Below, piece by piece: positions 19,359 to 26,972 of a stretch of 64,000 bases of DNA (its first letter is position 1; each line of letters opens with the position of its first letter). The notes beneath the pieces were generated by a model that saw only the letters and a list, made by a program, of their open reading frames with translations, had not been told where the DNA came from and did no database searches. The stretch covers positions 186,001-250,000 of the forward strand of contig NZ_QEYE01000002.1 of NCBI RefSeq assembly GCF_003122205.1, written 5' to 3'. This DNA comes from Maritimibacter sp. 55A14. GTDB lineage: Bacteria; Pseudomonadota; Alphaproteobacteria; Rhodobacterales; Rhodobacteraceae. The position numbers and the translations under genes are program-made.

Positions 19359-19640
19359 CTAATGCAGCCGCCGCCGCACACGCGGGCAGCCGCGCCGCAC
19401 TGGGCGCATGAACGCCGCGCGCGCCGCATCGCGCAGGCAGTCGCGGAAAAGCTCCTGGGCCAGCGACAGGCACGGTTGCGCCGGGAGCCGCCGCAGCGCC
19501 GCCCCCGCCGCCTGGCGCATATCCGTTCCCGCCGGCTGAGACAGCAACCAGTGCAGGAAAGCCTGCCGCGCCATACGCTCCGCGTTTTCGTCCGCGACCG
19601 GGCGCTGCGAGAGCCCGTCGATGATCTGCGCCAGGGTCAA
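19359..19640 (-). CDS. Small hypothetical protein coupled to gbcB
   Basis: A 93-residue protein of unknown function with a helical, arginine-rich C-terminus and no signal peptide or membrane segment. The start ATG overlaps the stop of the reductase gene by 4 bp, which argues that it is translated as the third gene of the oxygenase operon. Residues 1-70 (starting MTLAQIIDGLSQRPVADE) look like a folded helical domain; the tail after about residue 75 is very basic. It could be an assembly or regulatory partner, but nothing in the sequence shows this. Confidence 0.6.
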   Translation of the reverse strand: MTLAQIIDGLSQRPVADENAERMARQAFLHWLLSQPAGTDMRQAAGAALRRLPAQPCLSLAQELFRDCLRDAARAAFMRPVRRGCPRVRRRLH

Positions 19641-20722
19641 ACCTCCACCTCGACGCGCCCGATCGGATGCGAGCAGCAGGCCAGGATGAAGCCCGCGTCG
19701 ATGTCGGCCTGGCTGATGCCGCCATTGTGGACCATGTGGACCTCGCCCGCGGATTTGCGCACCTTGCAGGTGCCGCAGACCCCGAAGGTGCAGCCCGACG
19801 GGATGTTGAGGCCCGAGGATTTCGCGACCGAAAGCACGGTGTCGGTCTCCATGCAGGGCGCGGTGACGCCGGAGGCGGCGAAGACCAGTTCCGCCGCCGC
19901 ATCCCCCTGCGGCACCACGTCGTTATGCACCGGCGCGTCGGCCTTGCTCTCGACCGGGGCCTGGAAACTCTCCTGGTGATAACGGCCCATGTCGAAGCCC
20001 ATGCCGATCAGCATGTCCCGAACCGCCTGCATGAAGGGTTCGGGGCCGCAGCAGAACACCTCGCGCTCCAGATAGTCCTGCGCCATCATCCCCAGCATGA
20101 GCTGGCTGAGCTGCCCGCGATAGCCGGTCCAGACGTCGAACGGATCGTCCTCGCCCACCACCAGGTGCAGCCGGATGCCCGGCGCGCGGCGCGCCATGCT
20201 TTCCAGCCGGCGCCGGAAGATCAACTCCGACGGGCGCCGCGCGCAGGTGACGAAGCAGATATCCGGCGCCTCACCCAGATCGAAGAGGAACTCGGTCATC
20301 GACATCATCGGCGTGATGCCGGAGCCAGCGGAAATGAAGAGATACTTTCGCGACGCGGTGCGCGGCAGGGTGAAGATACCCGCCGGCCCGATGGCCCGCA
20401 GCCGCATGCCGGGTTTGAGGTTGTCCATCATCCAGCGCGTGCCCACGCTGTCGGGCTGTGCCTTGGCGGTGATCGTCAGAGAAAGCGGCCGCGACGGGCT
20501 GGAGGAGATCGTGTAGGTCCGGTGCACCGGCCCGCCGGGCACCGGGATCTCCAGCGTGACGAACTGCCCCGCGCGATAGCGGAACCAGGCGCCCGACGAC
20601 GCCCGGAACGTGAAGGAAAAGACATTGGGCGCCTCGGGCACGACCATCGTGCATTCCAGCGCCTCCTCGTCGGACCAGGCGGCGGCTTCGTCGAGCTGCG
20701 GAAACTGGGTCTGGATCGTCAT
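19637..20722 (-). CDS. gbcB: FAD/2Fe-2S reductase subunit, probable glycine betaine demethylase GbcB
   Basis: A 361-residue electron-transfer protein that should pass electrons from NAD(P)H to the Rieske oxygenase encoded just upstream. Domains in order: FAD-binding (about 20-125) with GGPVHRTYTISSSPSRP; NAD-binding (about 130-240) with FISAGSGITPMMSMTEF and FCCGPEPFMQAVRDML; and a C-terminal plant-type 2Fe-2S domain (about 275-361) with CTFGVCGTCKVRKSAGEV and the last cysteine in ILACCSHPIG. The order FNR then ferredoxin and the oxygenase neighbour fit GbcB. Stachydrine or carnitine demethylation reductases are alternatives. It starts 5 bp after gbcA. Confidence 0.85.
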   Translation of the reverse strand: MTIQTQFPQLDEAAAWSDEEALECTMVVPEAPNVFSFTFRASSGAWFRYRAGQFVTLEIPVPGGPVHRTYTISSSPSRPLSLTITAKAQPDSVGTRWMMDNLKPGMRLRAIGPAGIFTLPRTASRKYLFISAGSGITPMMSMTEFLFDLGEAPDICFVTCARRPSELIFRRRLESMARRAPGIRLHLVVGEDDPFDVWTGYRGQLSQLMLGMMAQDYLEREVFCCGPEPFMQAVRDMLIGMGFDMGRYHQESFQAPVESKADAPVHNDVVPQGDAAAELVFAASGVTAPCMETDTVLSVAKSSGLNIPSGCTFGVCGTCKVRKSAGEVHMVHNGGISQADIDAGFILACCSHPIGRVEVEV

Positions 20723-20727
20723 CGCGC

Positions 20728-21960
20728 CTACTCCGCCGCCACCAGCCCGCGTCCGGTCAGGCCGCGCAGCATCGTCTCGCGGTACCAGTCGAGGAACTGC
20801 ATCACCCCGGCCTCCTGGACCGCCGAATAGGGTCCGGGCACATAGGCCGGTGAATTGATCCCGATCTGGTTCTCCTCGACCACCCGGCGGTCCTCGTCAT
20901 TGGTGTGGGTCCAGACCTCGGTCAGCCGTTTGAGGTCGTAATCCACGCCCTCCACCGCGTCCTTGTGGACCAGCCATTTCGTGGTCACTTCGGTCGTCGT
21001 TGGGGTCAGCGGCGTGACCCGGAAGACCACCGCATGGTCGGACAGGAAGTGGTTCCAGGTGTTGGGGTAATGGAAAAGCAGAAGCGTACCCGCGTCACGG
21101 ATCGGCACCTCGCCCAGCGGCCGTTTCACGGCCACCTGCCCGTCCATCGTGAAGCTCTCGGCCCGGCCCATCAGCGGCATCCGCGCCAACCGCCAGCCGG
21201 CATCGGGCCCAAGCACGAAGGTCGAGGGCAAACCGGCCGCCTCGCAGCGCACCCAGTGCTCGGAGACCGCGGCCGGCATCTCGCCGCCAGAGCCGGTGAT
21301 CAGCGGATCGTCGGAATAGGTGCGGCAGAGCGACGGATGCGAGCCCGCGCAGTGATAGCATTCGCGGTTGTTCTCGATCACCAGCTTCCAGTTGCCGTTC
21401 TCCACGATCGTGCTTTCATGCGCGATCCTGGCATCCGCCAGCCGGTGCGGGGCCAGATAGCGCGCGACCTGCTCCCCGAAGGCGTCGAAGGCCGGTGGCG
21501 TGTCGGCCAGACAGATGAAGACGAGCCCGCCCGCCTCGCGGCAATGGACCGGGTGCAGCCCATGCCGTGCGGGGTCGAAATCGGGACCCATGTCGCGCGC
21601 CCAGAGCAACCGCCCGTCCAGCTCGTAGGTCCATTGGTGATAGGGGCAGACCAGCTTGGGGTTGCTGCCGCGCCGCACCGAACAGAGCCGCGACCCCCGG
21701 TGCCGACAGGAATTGTGGAAGGCGCGGATCGCCCCGTCGGCGCCGCGCACAACGATCACGCCCCAGTCGCCGATCTGGAGCGTGACGAAATCGCCCGCCC
21801 CGGCGATCTCGCAAGCGGGTGCCGCAAACAGCCATTCGCGGCCGAAAATCCGCTCCATCTCGATCCGGAAGAGACCGGAATCGGTGTAGCAGGCGCGGGA
21901 CAGCGAATATCCCGTCCGTTCGGTCATCAGGAGGGAGAGCGCATCGGCTTCGCGCATCAT
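20728..21960 (-). CDS. gbcA: Rieske non-heme iron oxygenase, probable glycine betaine monooxygenase GbcA
   Basis: About 410 residues. The Rieske 2Fe-2S site is CRHRGSRLC followed by CPYHQWTYELDGRLLWA (C-x-H, then C-x2-H). The catalytic mononuclear iron site begins NNRECYHCAGSHPSLC, with two histidines. Family knowledge: GbcAB-type oxygenases demethylate glycine betaine to dimethylglycine, releasing formaldehyde; other quaternary amines are possible substrates. The start ATG is 21960 or 21957 (tandem ATGs), after a GAGGACG ribosome site; the longer frame upstream lacks family sequence. The leader carries a cobalamin riboswitch at 22098-22275, an unusual control for this gene. Confidence 0.85.
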   Translation of the reverse strand: MMREADALSLLMTERTGYSLSRACYTDSGLFRIEMERIFGREWLFAAPACEIAGAGDFVTLQIGDWGVIVVRGADGAIRAFHNSCRHRGSRLCSVRRGSNPKLVCPYHQWTYELDGRLLWARDMGPDFDPARHGLHPVHCREAGGLVFICLADTPPAFDAFGEQVARYLAPHRLADARIAHESTIVENGNWKLVIENNRECYHCAGSHPSLCRTYSDDPLITGSGGEMPAAVSEHWVRCEAAGLPSTFVLGPDAGWRLARMPLMGRAESFTMDGQVAVKRPLGEVPIRDAGTLLLFHYPNTWNHFLSDHAVVFRVTPLTPTTTEVTTKWLVHKDAVEGVDYDLKRLTEVWTHTNDEDRRVVEENQIGINSPAYVPGPYSAVQEAGVMQFLDWYRETMLRGLTGRGLVAAE

Positions 21961-22097
21961 GTGTCGTCCTCGTCTCGGGCCGCGTGCCCCGCGGCCGGGT
22001 GGTGAAGGACGGATGACAGATACGGGCAAAGCCCACGCAGCCGGTCAGACGCCCCGGCCCCGCGACCCGCCCGCACCGCCACCCGCGGCTTGGCGTG

Positions 22098-22275
22098 ACA
22101 CAAGGCTGGTTTCCGGGCTCGGAGAGGGGTCATTCGACCGGCATGGGCGCCTTCCCGGGGGGCGTCACCCCAGTGGCATCTCGCTCATGCTCAACCCTCC
22201 CACACCGTTGCGGGGGCAGCGCCGGGCTCTCACCGGCTTCCCAATTCTCCACCCCTTTCGGGGGCGGCACCTTGC
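22098..22275 (-). promoter_or_regulatory. Cobalamin (B12) riboswitch in the gbcA leader
   Basis: Read on the minus strand, the element has the conserved parts in order. It begins near AGGTGCC (about 22274), followed by GGGAAGCCGGTGAGAGCCCG and GCTGCCCCCGCAAC. Next is the core GCCACTGG (complement of 22170-22177) with CGGGAAGG after it (22151-22157). The B12 box GAGCCCGGAAACCAGCC lies at 22104-22120. It ends about 137 nt before the gbcA start. The gene upstream on this strand, uvrD, ends at 22428, so the only gene downstream on this strand is the oxygenase operon. Binding of adenosylcobalamin would normally switch expression off. Confidence 0.92.
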
Positions 22276-22427
22276 TGCGCGATCCATACCGCGATGCGCG
22301 TCGCGCCCGCATCACAAAAACGACCAAAGCGATCCGGTTCGAGACAGCGCCCGGCCCGCCGCACGGGGCTCGCGCAGCCGGTATCCCCGGCAAGGATCTT
22401 GCGCCGCAAGCGCGCGCCGGGATCGGC

Positions 22428-24785
22428 TCAGAAGGGCACGTCGTCGGGCGCGGTGACGAAGCGCGCCACGACCTTTTTCACGCCCGCCTTTTCGAAGGCG
22501 ATCTCCAGCTTGTCGCCTTCCACGCCGGTGACATGGCCATAGCCGAATTTCTGGTGGAAGACCCGGTCGCCCTGCGCGAATCGCGCCACCGCCTCAAGGT
22601 CGATGACCGGGCTGCGGCTCTCGCGCGGCTGGCTCAGCCCGCGTTCGCCGGCGCGCGCCTGCATCCGCCGCCAGCCGGGCGAGTTGTAGACATTGGCCTG
22701 CGCCGCGCGGTCCTCCAGGTCCGAGCCGCGCATCGCCGCCGCCGCGCCGAAGCCCCCGCCATAGAGCCCCGGTGGGGTCAGCACCTCGACATGGGCCTCC
22801 GGCAACTCGTCGATGAAGCGCGAGGGCAGCGCCGATTGCCATTGTCCGAAAACCCGGCGATTGGCGGCGAATGAGATGGTACAGACTTCCTCGGCGCGGG
22901 TAATCCCGACATAGGCCAGGCGACGCTCCTCCTCCACGGCCTTGAGGCCGGTCTCGTCCATCGCGCGCTGCGACGGAAAGAGCCCGTCCTCCCAGCCCGG
23001 CAGGAAGACGGCGGGAAACTCGAGCCCCTTGGCGGCGTGCAGCGTCATGATCGAGACCTTGGCGCCGCCCTGCTCGGTCTCGTTGTCCATGATCAGCGCC
23101 ACATGCTCCAGGAATCCGCCGAGATTCTCGAACTCTTCCAGCGCCTTGACGAGTTCCTTGAGGTTCTCCAGCCGGCCGGGCGCTTCGGGCGTCTTGTCGG
23201 CCTTCCACATCTCCGTGTAGCCAGATTCGTCGAGGATCTGCTCAGCCAGTTCGACATGGTTCAATCGGCCCTCGCGGTTAAGCGCGCCCCAGCGGGCGAG
23301 CCCCTCCAGCAGCACGTGCAGCGCCTTGCCCCCCTTGCCGCCGATCGCACCGGCTTCCAGCGCCAGCGCCGCGCCCTCTACCAGCGACACGCCATGCGCC
23401 CGCGCCTCGGCCTGTATCTTCTGCTGCGCCACGTCGCCCAGCCCGCGTTTGGGTGTGTTGACGATCCGCTCGAACGCCAGGTCGTCTTCGGGGCTGACCA
23501 CGAGGCGGAAATAGGCCATCGCATCGCGGATCTCGAGCCGTTCGTAGAATCGCGGGCCGCCAATAACGCGGTAAGGCAGCCCGATGGTCAGGAACCGGTC
23601 CTCGAAGGCGCGCATCTGGTGGCTGGCGCGCACGAGGATCGCCATGTCGTCGAGGCTCATCGGCGACATGCCGCGGGTTCCGCGGCTCATCGCCTCGATC
23701 TCCTCGCCGATCCAGCGGGCCTCCTCCTCGCCGTCCCAATGGCCGATCAGGCGCAGCTTCTCGCCGCCCTCCGCCTCGGTCCAGAGCGTCTTGCCCAGCC
23801 GTTTCTCGTTGGCCGCGATCACGCCCGAGGCGGCGGCCAGGATATGCGGGGTGGAGCGGTAATTCTGTTCCAGCCGCACCACATGGGCGCCGGGAAAGTC
23901 CTTCTCGAAGCGCAGGATGTTGCCCACCTCCGCGCCGCGCCAGCCATAGATCGACTGGTCGTCGTCGCCCACGCAGCAGATGTTGGAATGGCCCTGCGCC
24001 AGCAGCCTGAGCCAGAGATACTGCGCCACGTTGGTATCCTGGTACTCGTCCACCAGGATGTAGCGGAACCAGCGTTGATACTGGGCCAGCACGTCCGGAT
24101 GAGCCTGGAAAATCGTCACCACATGCAGCAGCAGATCGCCGAAATCCACGGCGTTGAGCGTGCGCAGCCGCTCCTGGTAGGCGGCGTAGAACTCGGTGCC
24201 GCGGTTGTTGAACGCGGCGGCATCGGCGGCGGGCACCTTCTCGGGCGTCAGTGCGCGGTTCTTCCAGCCGTCGATGAGATGCGCAAGCTGGCGTGCCGGC
24301 CAGCGCTTGTCGTCGATATTCTCGGCGCGCAACAGTTGCTTGAGCAGTCGGAGTTGGTCATCGGTGTCGAGAATGGTGAAATTCGATTTCAGCCCCGCCA
24401 GTTCCGCGTGGCGGCGCAGGATTTTCGCTGAAAGTGCATGGAAGGTGCCCATCCACTTTATTGGAGACCTCAGGTCAAAAGGCGTTCTTGATAGCCGATC
24501 TTTCATCTCGCGGGCAGCTTTGTTGGTGAAAGTCACGGCGAGGATCTCGTCTGACTCCGCGCGGCGAGTCGTTACAATATGCGCCACACGTGCCATCAGC
24601 GCCTTGGTCTTGCCGGTGCCCGCGCCCGCCAGCATCAGCACCGGCCCGTCGAGCCGCTCCACCGCATCGCGCTGCGCCGGGTTGAGATCGTCGAGATAGG
24701 GCGCCCCCCGCGCCGCCATCGCGCGCGCGGCCAGCCCGCCTGATGCTGCGCCCGCCGGGGGGCTGTTTTCATCCGTGTCGCTCAT
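22428..24785 (-). CDS. UvrD/PcrA-type ATP-dependent DNA helicase
   Basis: A superfamily 1A 3'-5' helicase of about 785 residues. Motifs in order: Walker A LMLAGAGTGKTKALMARV; Ia TFTNKAAREMKDRL; motif II YILVDEYQDTNVAQYLW; motif III GDDDQSIYGWRGAE; motif IV RLEQNYRST; motif V SIMTLHAAKGLEF; motif VI RRLAYVGITRAEE. The C-terminal KFGYGHVTGVEGDKLEIAF is the Tudor-like tail found in PcrA/UvrD that contacts RNA polymerase. It acts in nucleotide excision and mismatch repair. ATG 24785 (MSDTDENS) is preferred over a TTG three codons upstream. Confidence 0.95.
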   Translation of the reverse strand: MSDTDENSPPAGAASGGLAARAMAARGAPYLDDLNPAQRDAVERLDGPVLMLAGAGTGKTKALMARVAHIVTTRRAESDEILAVTFTNKAAREMKDRLSRTPFDLRSPIKWMGTFHALSAKILRRHAELAGLKSNFTILDTDDQLRLLKQLLRAENIDDKRWPARQLAHLIDGWKNRALTPEKVPAADAAAFNNRGTEFYAAYQERLRTLNAVDFGDLLLHVVTIFQAHPDVLAQYQRWFRYILVDEYQDTNVAQYLWLRLLAQGHSNICCVGDDDQSIYGWRGAEVGNILRFEKDFPGAHVVRLEQNYRSTPHILAAASGVIAANEKRLGKTLWTEAEGGEKLRLIGHWDGEEEARWIGEEIEAMSRGTRGMSPMSLDDMAILVRASHQMRAFEDRFLTIGLPYRVIGGPRFYERLEIRDAMAYFRLVVSPEDDLAFERIVNTPKRGLGDVAQQKIQAEARAHGVSLVEGAALALEAGAIGGKGGKALHVLLEGLARWGALNREGRLNHVELAEQILDESGYTEMWKADKTPEAPGRLENLKELVKALEEFENLGGFLEHVALIMDNETEQGGAKVSIMTLHAAKGLEFPAVFLPGWEDGLFPSQRAMDETGLKAVEEERRLAYVGITRAEEVCTISFAANRRVFGQWQSALPSRFIDELPEAHVEVLTPPGLYGGGFGAAAAMRGSDLEDRAAQANVYNSPGWRRMQARAGERGLSQPRESRSPVIDLEAVARFAQGDRVFHQKFGYGHVTGVEGDKLEIAFEKAGVKKVVARFVTAPDDVPF

Positions 24786-24906
24786 GCCGGCCAATCTAGC
24801 CCGGTCCGGTGGGGAGTTAAAGATTTGTTCGCAGATTGTTCCCGACTTTCCGCCACCGCCGCGTTGCCCTAGTCTACGTCCCTCAGCCTAGGGACCGGAG
24901 GCCGCC

Positions 24907-25626
24907 CTGTCGGAACTCGCACAAGCCATGCTCCTGTCGCTACTGGCTGGAGCCGCCATTCCGGCCGGTGCCGCACTGGCAATGCGCGAGGATATCCAGT
25001 CCGATTGGCTGGAGGCCGAATTCCGCCACGGCGTCATCGCCTTCGGCGGCGGCATTCTGCTGGCTGCGGTGGCTTTCGTACTGGTGCCCGACGGAACTGC
25101 CAAGCTGCCGGTCTGGGCCGCGATGGCCGCACTGGGGCTCGGCGGGGTAGGATTCGCGCTGCTCGACCGGCTGATCGAGACGCGCCTGGGCCAGATGGCG
25201 CAGCTCGTGGCGATGCTGGCCGATTTCCTGCCCGAAGCCCTGGCGCTGGGGGCGCTCTTTGCCAGCGGCTCGTCGAGCGCACCGCTCCTGGCGCTGATGA
25301 TCGGGCTCCAGAACCTGCCCGAGGGCTTCAACTCCTGCCGCGAGCTGTCGGCCGCAGGGCTGATGAAGGCGCCGGCGCGGGTGCTGCTGCTCTTCGCCGG
25401 TTTCGCTTTTCTGGGTCCGCTGGCGGCGCTGGGCGGGCACCTTTGGCTGGTGGACTATCCGCAGGCGCTGGGCGCGCTCATGCTCTTCGCTGCGGGCGGC
25501 ATCCTCTACCTGATCTTCTAGGACATCGCCCCGCAGACGCCGCTGGAACGCCACTGGGGCCCACCGCTGGGCGCCGTGGCGGGCTTCATGGCGGGGCTGC
25601 TGGGGCATCTGCTGATCGGCGGATAG
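24907..25626 (+). pseudogene. ZIP-family divalent metal transporter, broken by a TAG stop
   Basis: The frame encodes a membrane protein of about eight helices with ZIP signatures: EFRHGVIAFGGGILLAAVAF near the N-terminus and LALMIGLQNLPEGFNSCREL with its metal-site asparagine, proline and glutamate. At 25519-25521 it reaches TAG just after GGILYLIF, yet the same frame continues with DIAPQTPLERHWGPPLGAVA to a second stop at 25624-25626. The codon probably was CAG (Q). The start is also odd: a good GGAGG site (24897-24901) precedes CTG at 24907 by five bases, while the first ATG (24928) is 26 bases from it. A truncated protein could still be made from 24928-25521. Confidence 0.8.
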
Positions 25627-25673
25627 CGACGCAGCCCCTTCCCGATCCGCCCGCCCCCGCCTAGAAAAGGCTC

Positions 25674-26828
25674 ATGGATCTCGATCAGACCTATCCAGCG
25701 CTCTCAGACCTGGCCGCAGCCTGCCGCAGGCGGGTGCCGCATTTCGTCTGGGAATATCTCGACAGCGCCACCGGCACGGAATCGGTCAAGGCGCGCAACC
25801 GCGCGGCGCTCGACGCGGTGCTCTTCCGCCCCGCGATCCTGACCGGCGAGGCGACGCCGCGGCTGGAGACCGATCTGATGGGGCGCAGCTACGCGCGCCC
25901 TTTCGGCGTCGCGCCCGTGGGCATGGCGGGGCTGGTTCATCCCGGCGCCGAAGTGGCTCTGGCGCGGGCCTCGCGCGCGGCCCGCATGCCCTATTGCCTC
26001 TCGACCGTCGCCACCCGCCTGCCCGAGGAGATCGGGCCGGAGGCAGGCGAAATGGGCTGGTTTCAGCTCTACACACCCAGGGATCACGACATCCGCCGCG
26101 ACATCCTGCGCCGCGCCCGCGCGGCGGGTTTCCATACGCTGGTGCTGACCGCCGACCTGCCCGGCCCGTCCCGGCGCGAACGGGAGCGCCGCGCGCAGAT
26201 CAGCTTCCCGGCGCGGCTGACGCCCCGGATGCTGGCGCAGATCGCGCTGCGACCGCGCTGGGCGATGGCCACGTTGCGCCACGGCATCCCGCGGCTGAAG
26301 CTCATGGAAAGCTACGCGCCCAAGGCCGCCGGCCCAGCCGCGCCGGTTGCCCATATCGGCTATCAGCTTCGCGAGGCCCCCGACTGGGACACGCTGGCGG
26401 AAATCCGCGACGAATGGCAGGGTGCACTCGTGGTCAAGGGCGTGCTTGACCCGCAGGACGCGCCGCGCCTGATCGCGGCGGGCGCGGACGCGATCTGGGT
26501 ATCGAACCACGGCGGCCGCCAGTTCGACGCGGCCCCGGCCAGCCTCGACGCACTGCCCGCGCTGCGCACCGCCGTCGGGCCGGATTATCCGCTTCTGATG
26601 GATGGCGGCATCGCGTCGGGGCTCGACATCATGCGCGCCTTGGCGCTGGGCGCCGACATGGTTATGCTGGGACGCGGCTTCCACTATGCGCTTGGGGCCT
26701 GCGGCACAGCCGGCGCGGCGCATCTGGTACATCTGCTGACCGAGGATCTGACCGCCGGCATGGTCCAGATCGGCGCGCGGAGCCGCGGCGATCTGGCAGC
26801 CCGGCTGATCGTCCCCGCGCCCGCCTGA
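25674..26828 (+). CDS. FMN-dependent alpha-hydroxy acid dehydrogenase (LldD family)
   Basis: A 384-residue TIM-barrel flavoenzyme of the lactate dehydrogenase/glycolate oxidase family. The N-terminus has VPHFVWEYLDSATGTE, then RPAILTG and FGVAPVGMAGLVHPGAE. The catalytic histidine/arginine segment is IWVSNHGGRQFDAAPASLDA and the FMN phosphate loops are LLMDGGIASGLDIMRALALG and MVMLGRGFHYA. It likely oxidizes L-lactate or a related 2-hydroxy acid and passes electrons to the quinone pool or oxygen; the substrate cannot be set from sequence alone. ATG 25674 starts MDLDQTYPAL. It is a single gene between the ZIP relic and pyc. Confidence 0.9.
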   Translation: MDLDQTYPALSDLAAACRRRVPHFVWEYLDSATGTESVKARNRAALDAVLFRPAILTGEATPRLETDLMGRSYARPFGVAPVGMAGLVHPGAEVALARASRAARMPYCLSTVATRLPEEIGPEAGEMGWFQLYTPRDHDIRRDILRRARAAGFHTLVLTADLPGPSRRERERRAQISFPARLTPRMLAQIALRPRWAMATLRHGIPRLKLMESYAPKAAGPAAPVAHIGYQLREAPDWDTLAEIRDEWQGALVVKGVLDPQDAPRLIAAGADAIWVSNHGGRQFDAAPASLDALPALRTAVGPDYPLLMDGGIASGLDIMRALALGADMVMLGRGFHYALGACGTAGAAHLVHLLTEDLTAGMVQIGARSRGDLAARLIVPAPA

Positions 26829-26972
26829 GGCCCGCGCCGTTTCGCATCGGCGAAGTCAGGTCTTATCATGCGCGCCAAATGTCGCTTCCGGCGCTTCATT
26901 GCCCGGTCTTACGCGTTTACTGCAATGCAGCATTGTCGTAGATACATGCCACCGATCCGCAGGAGGGATGCC

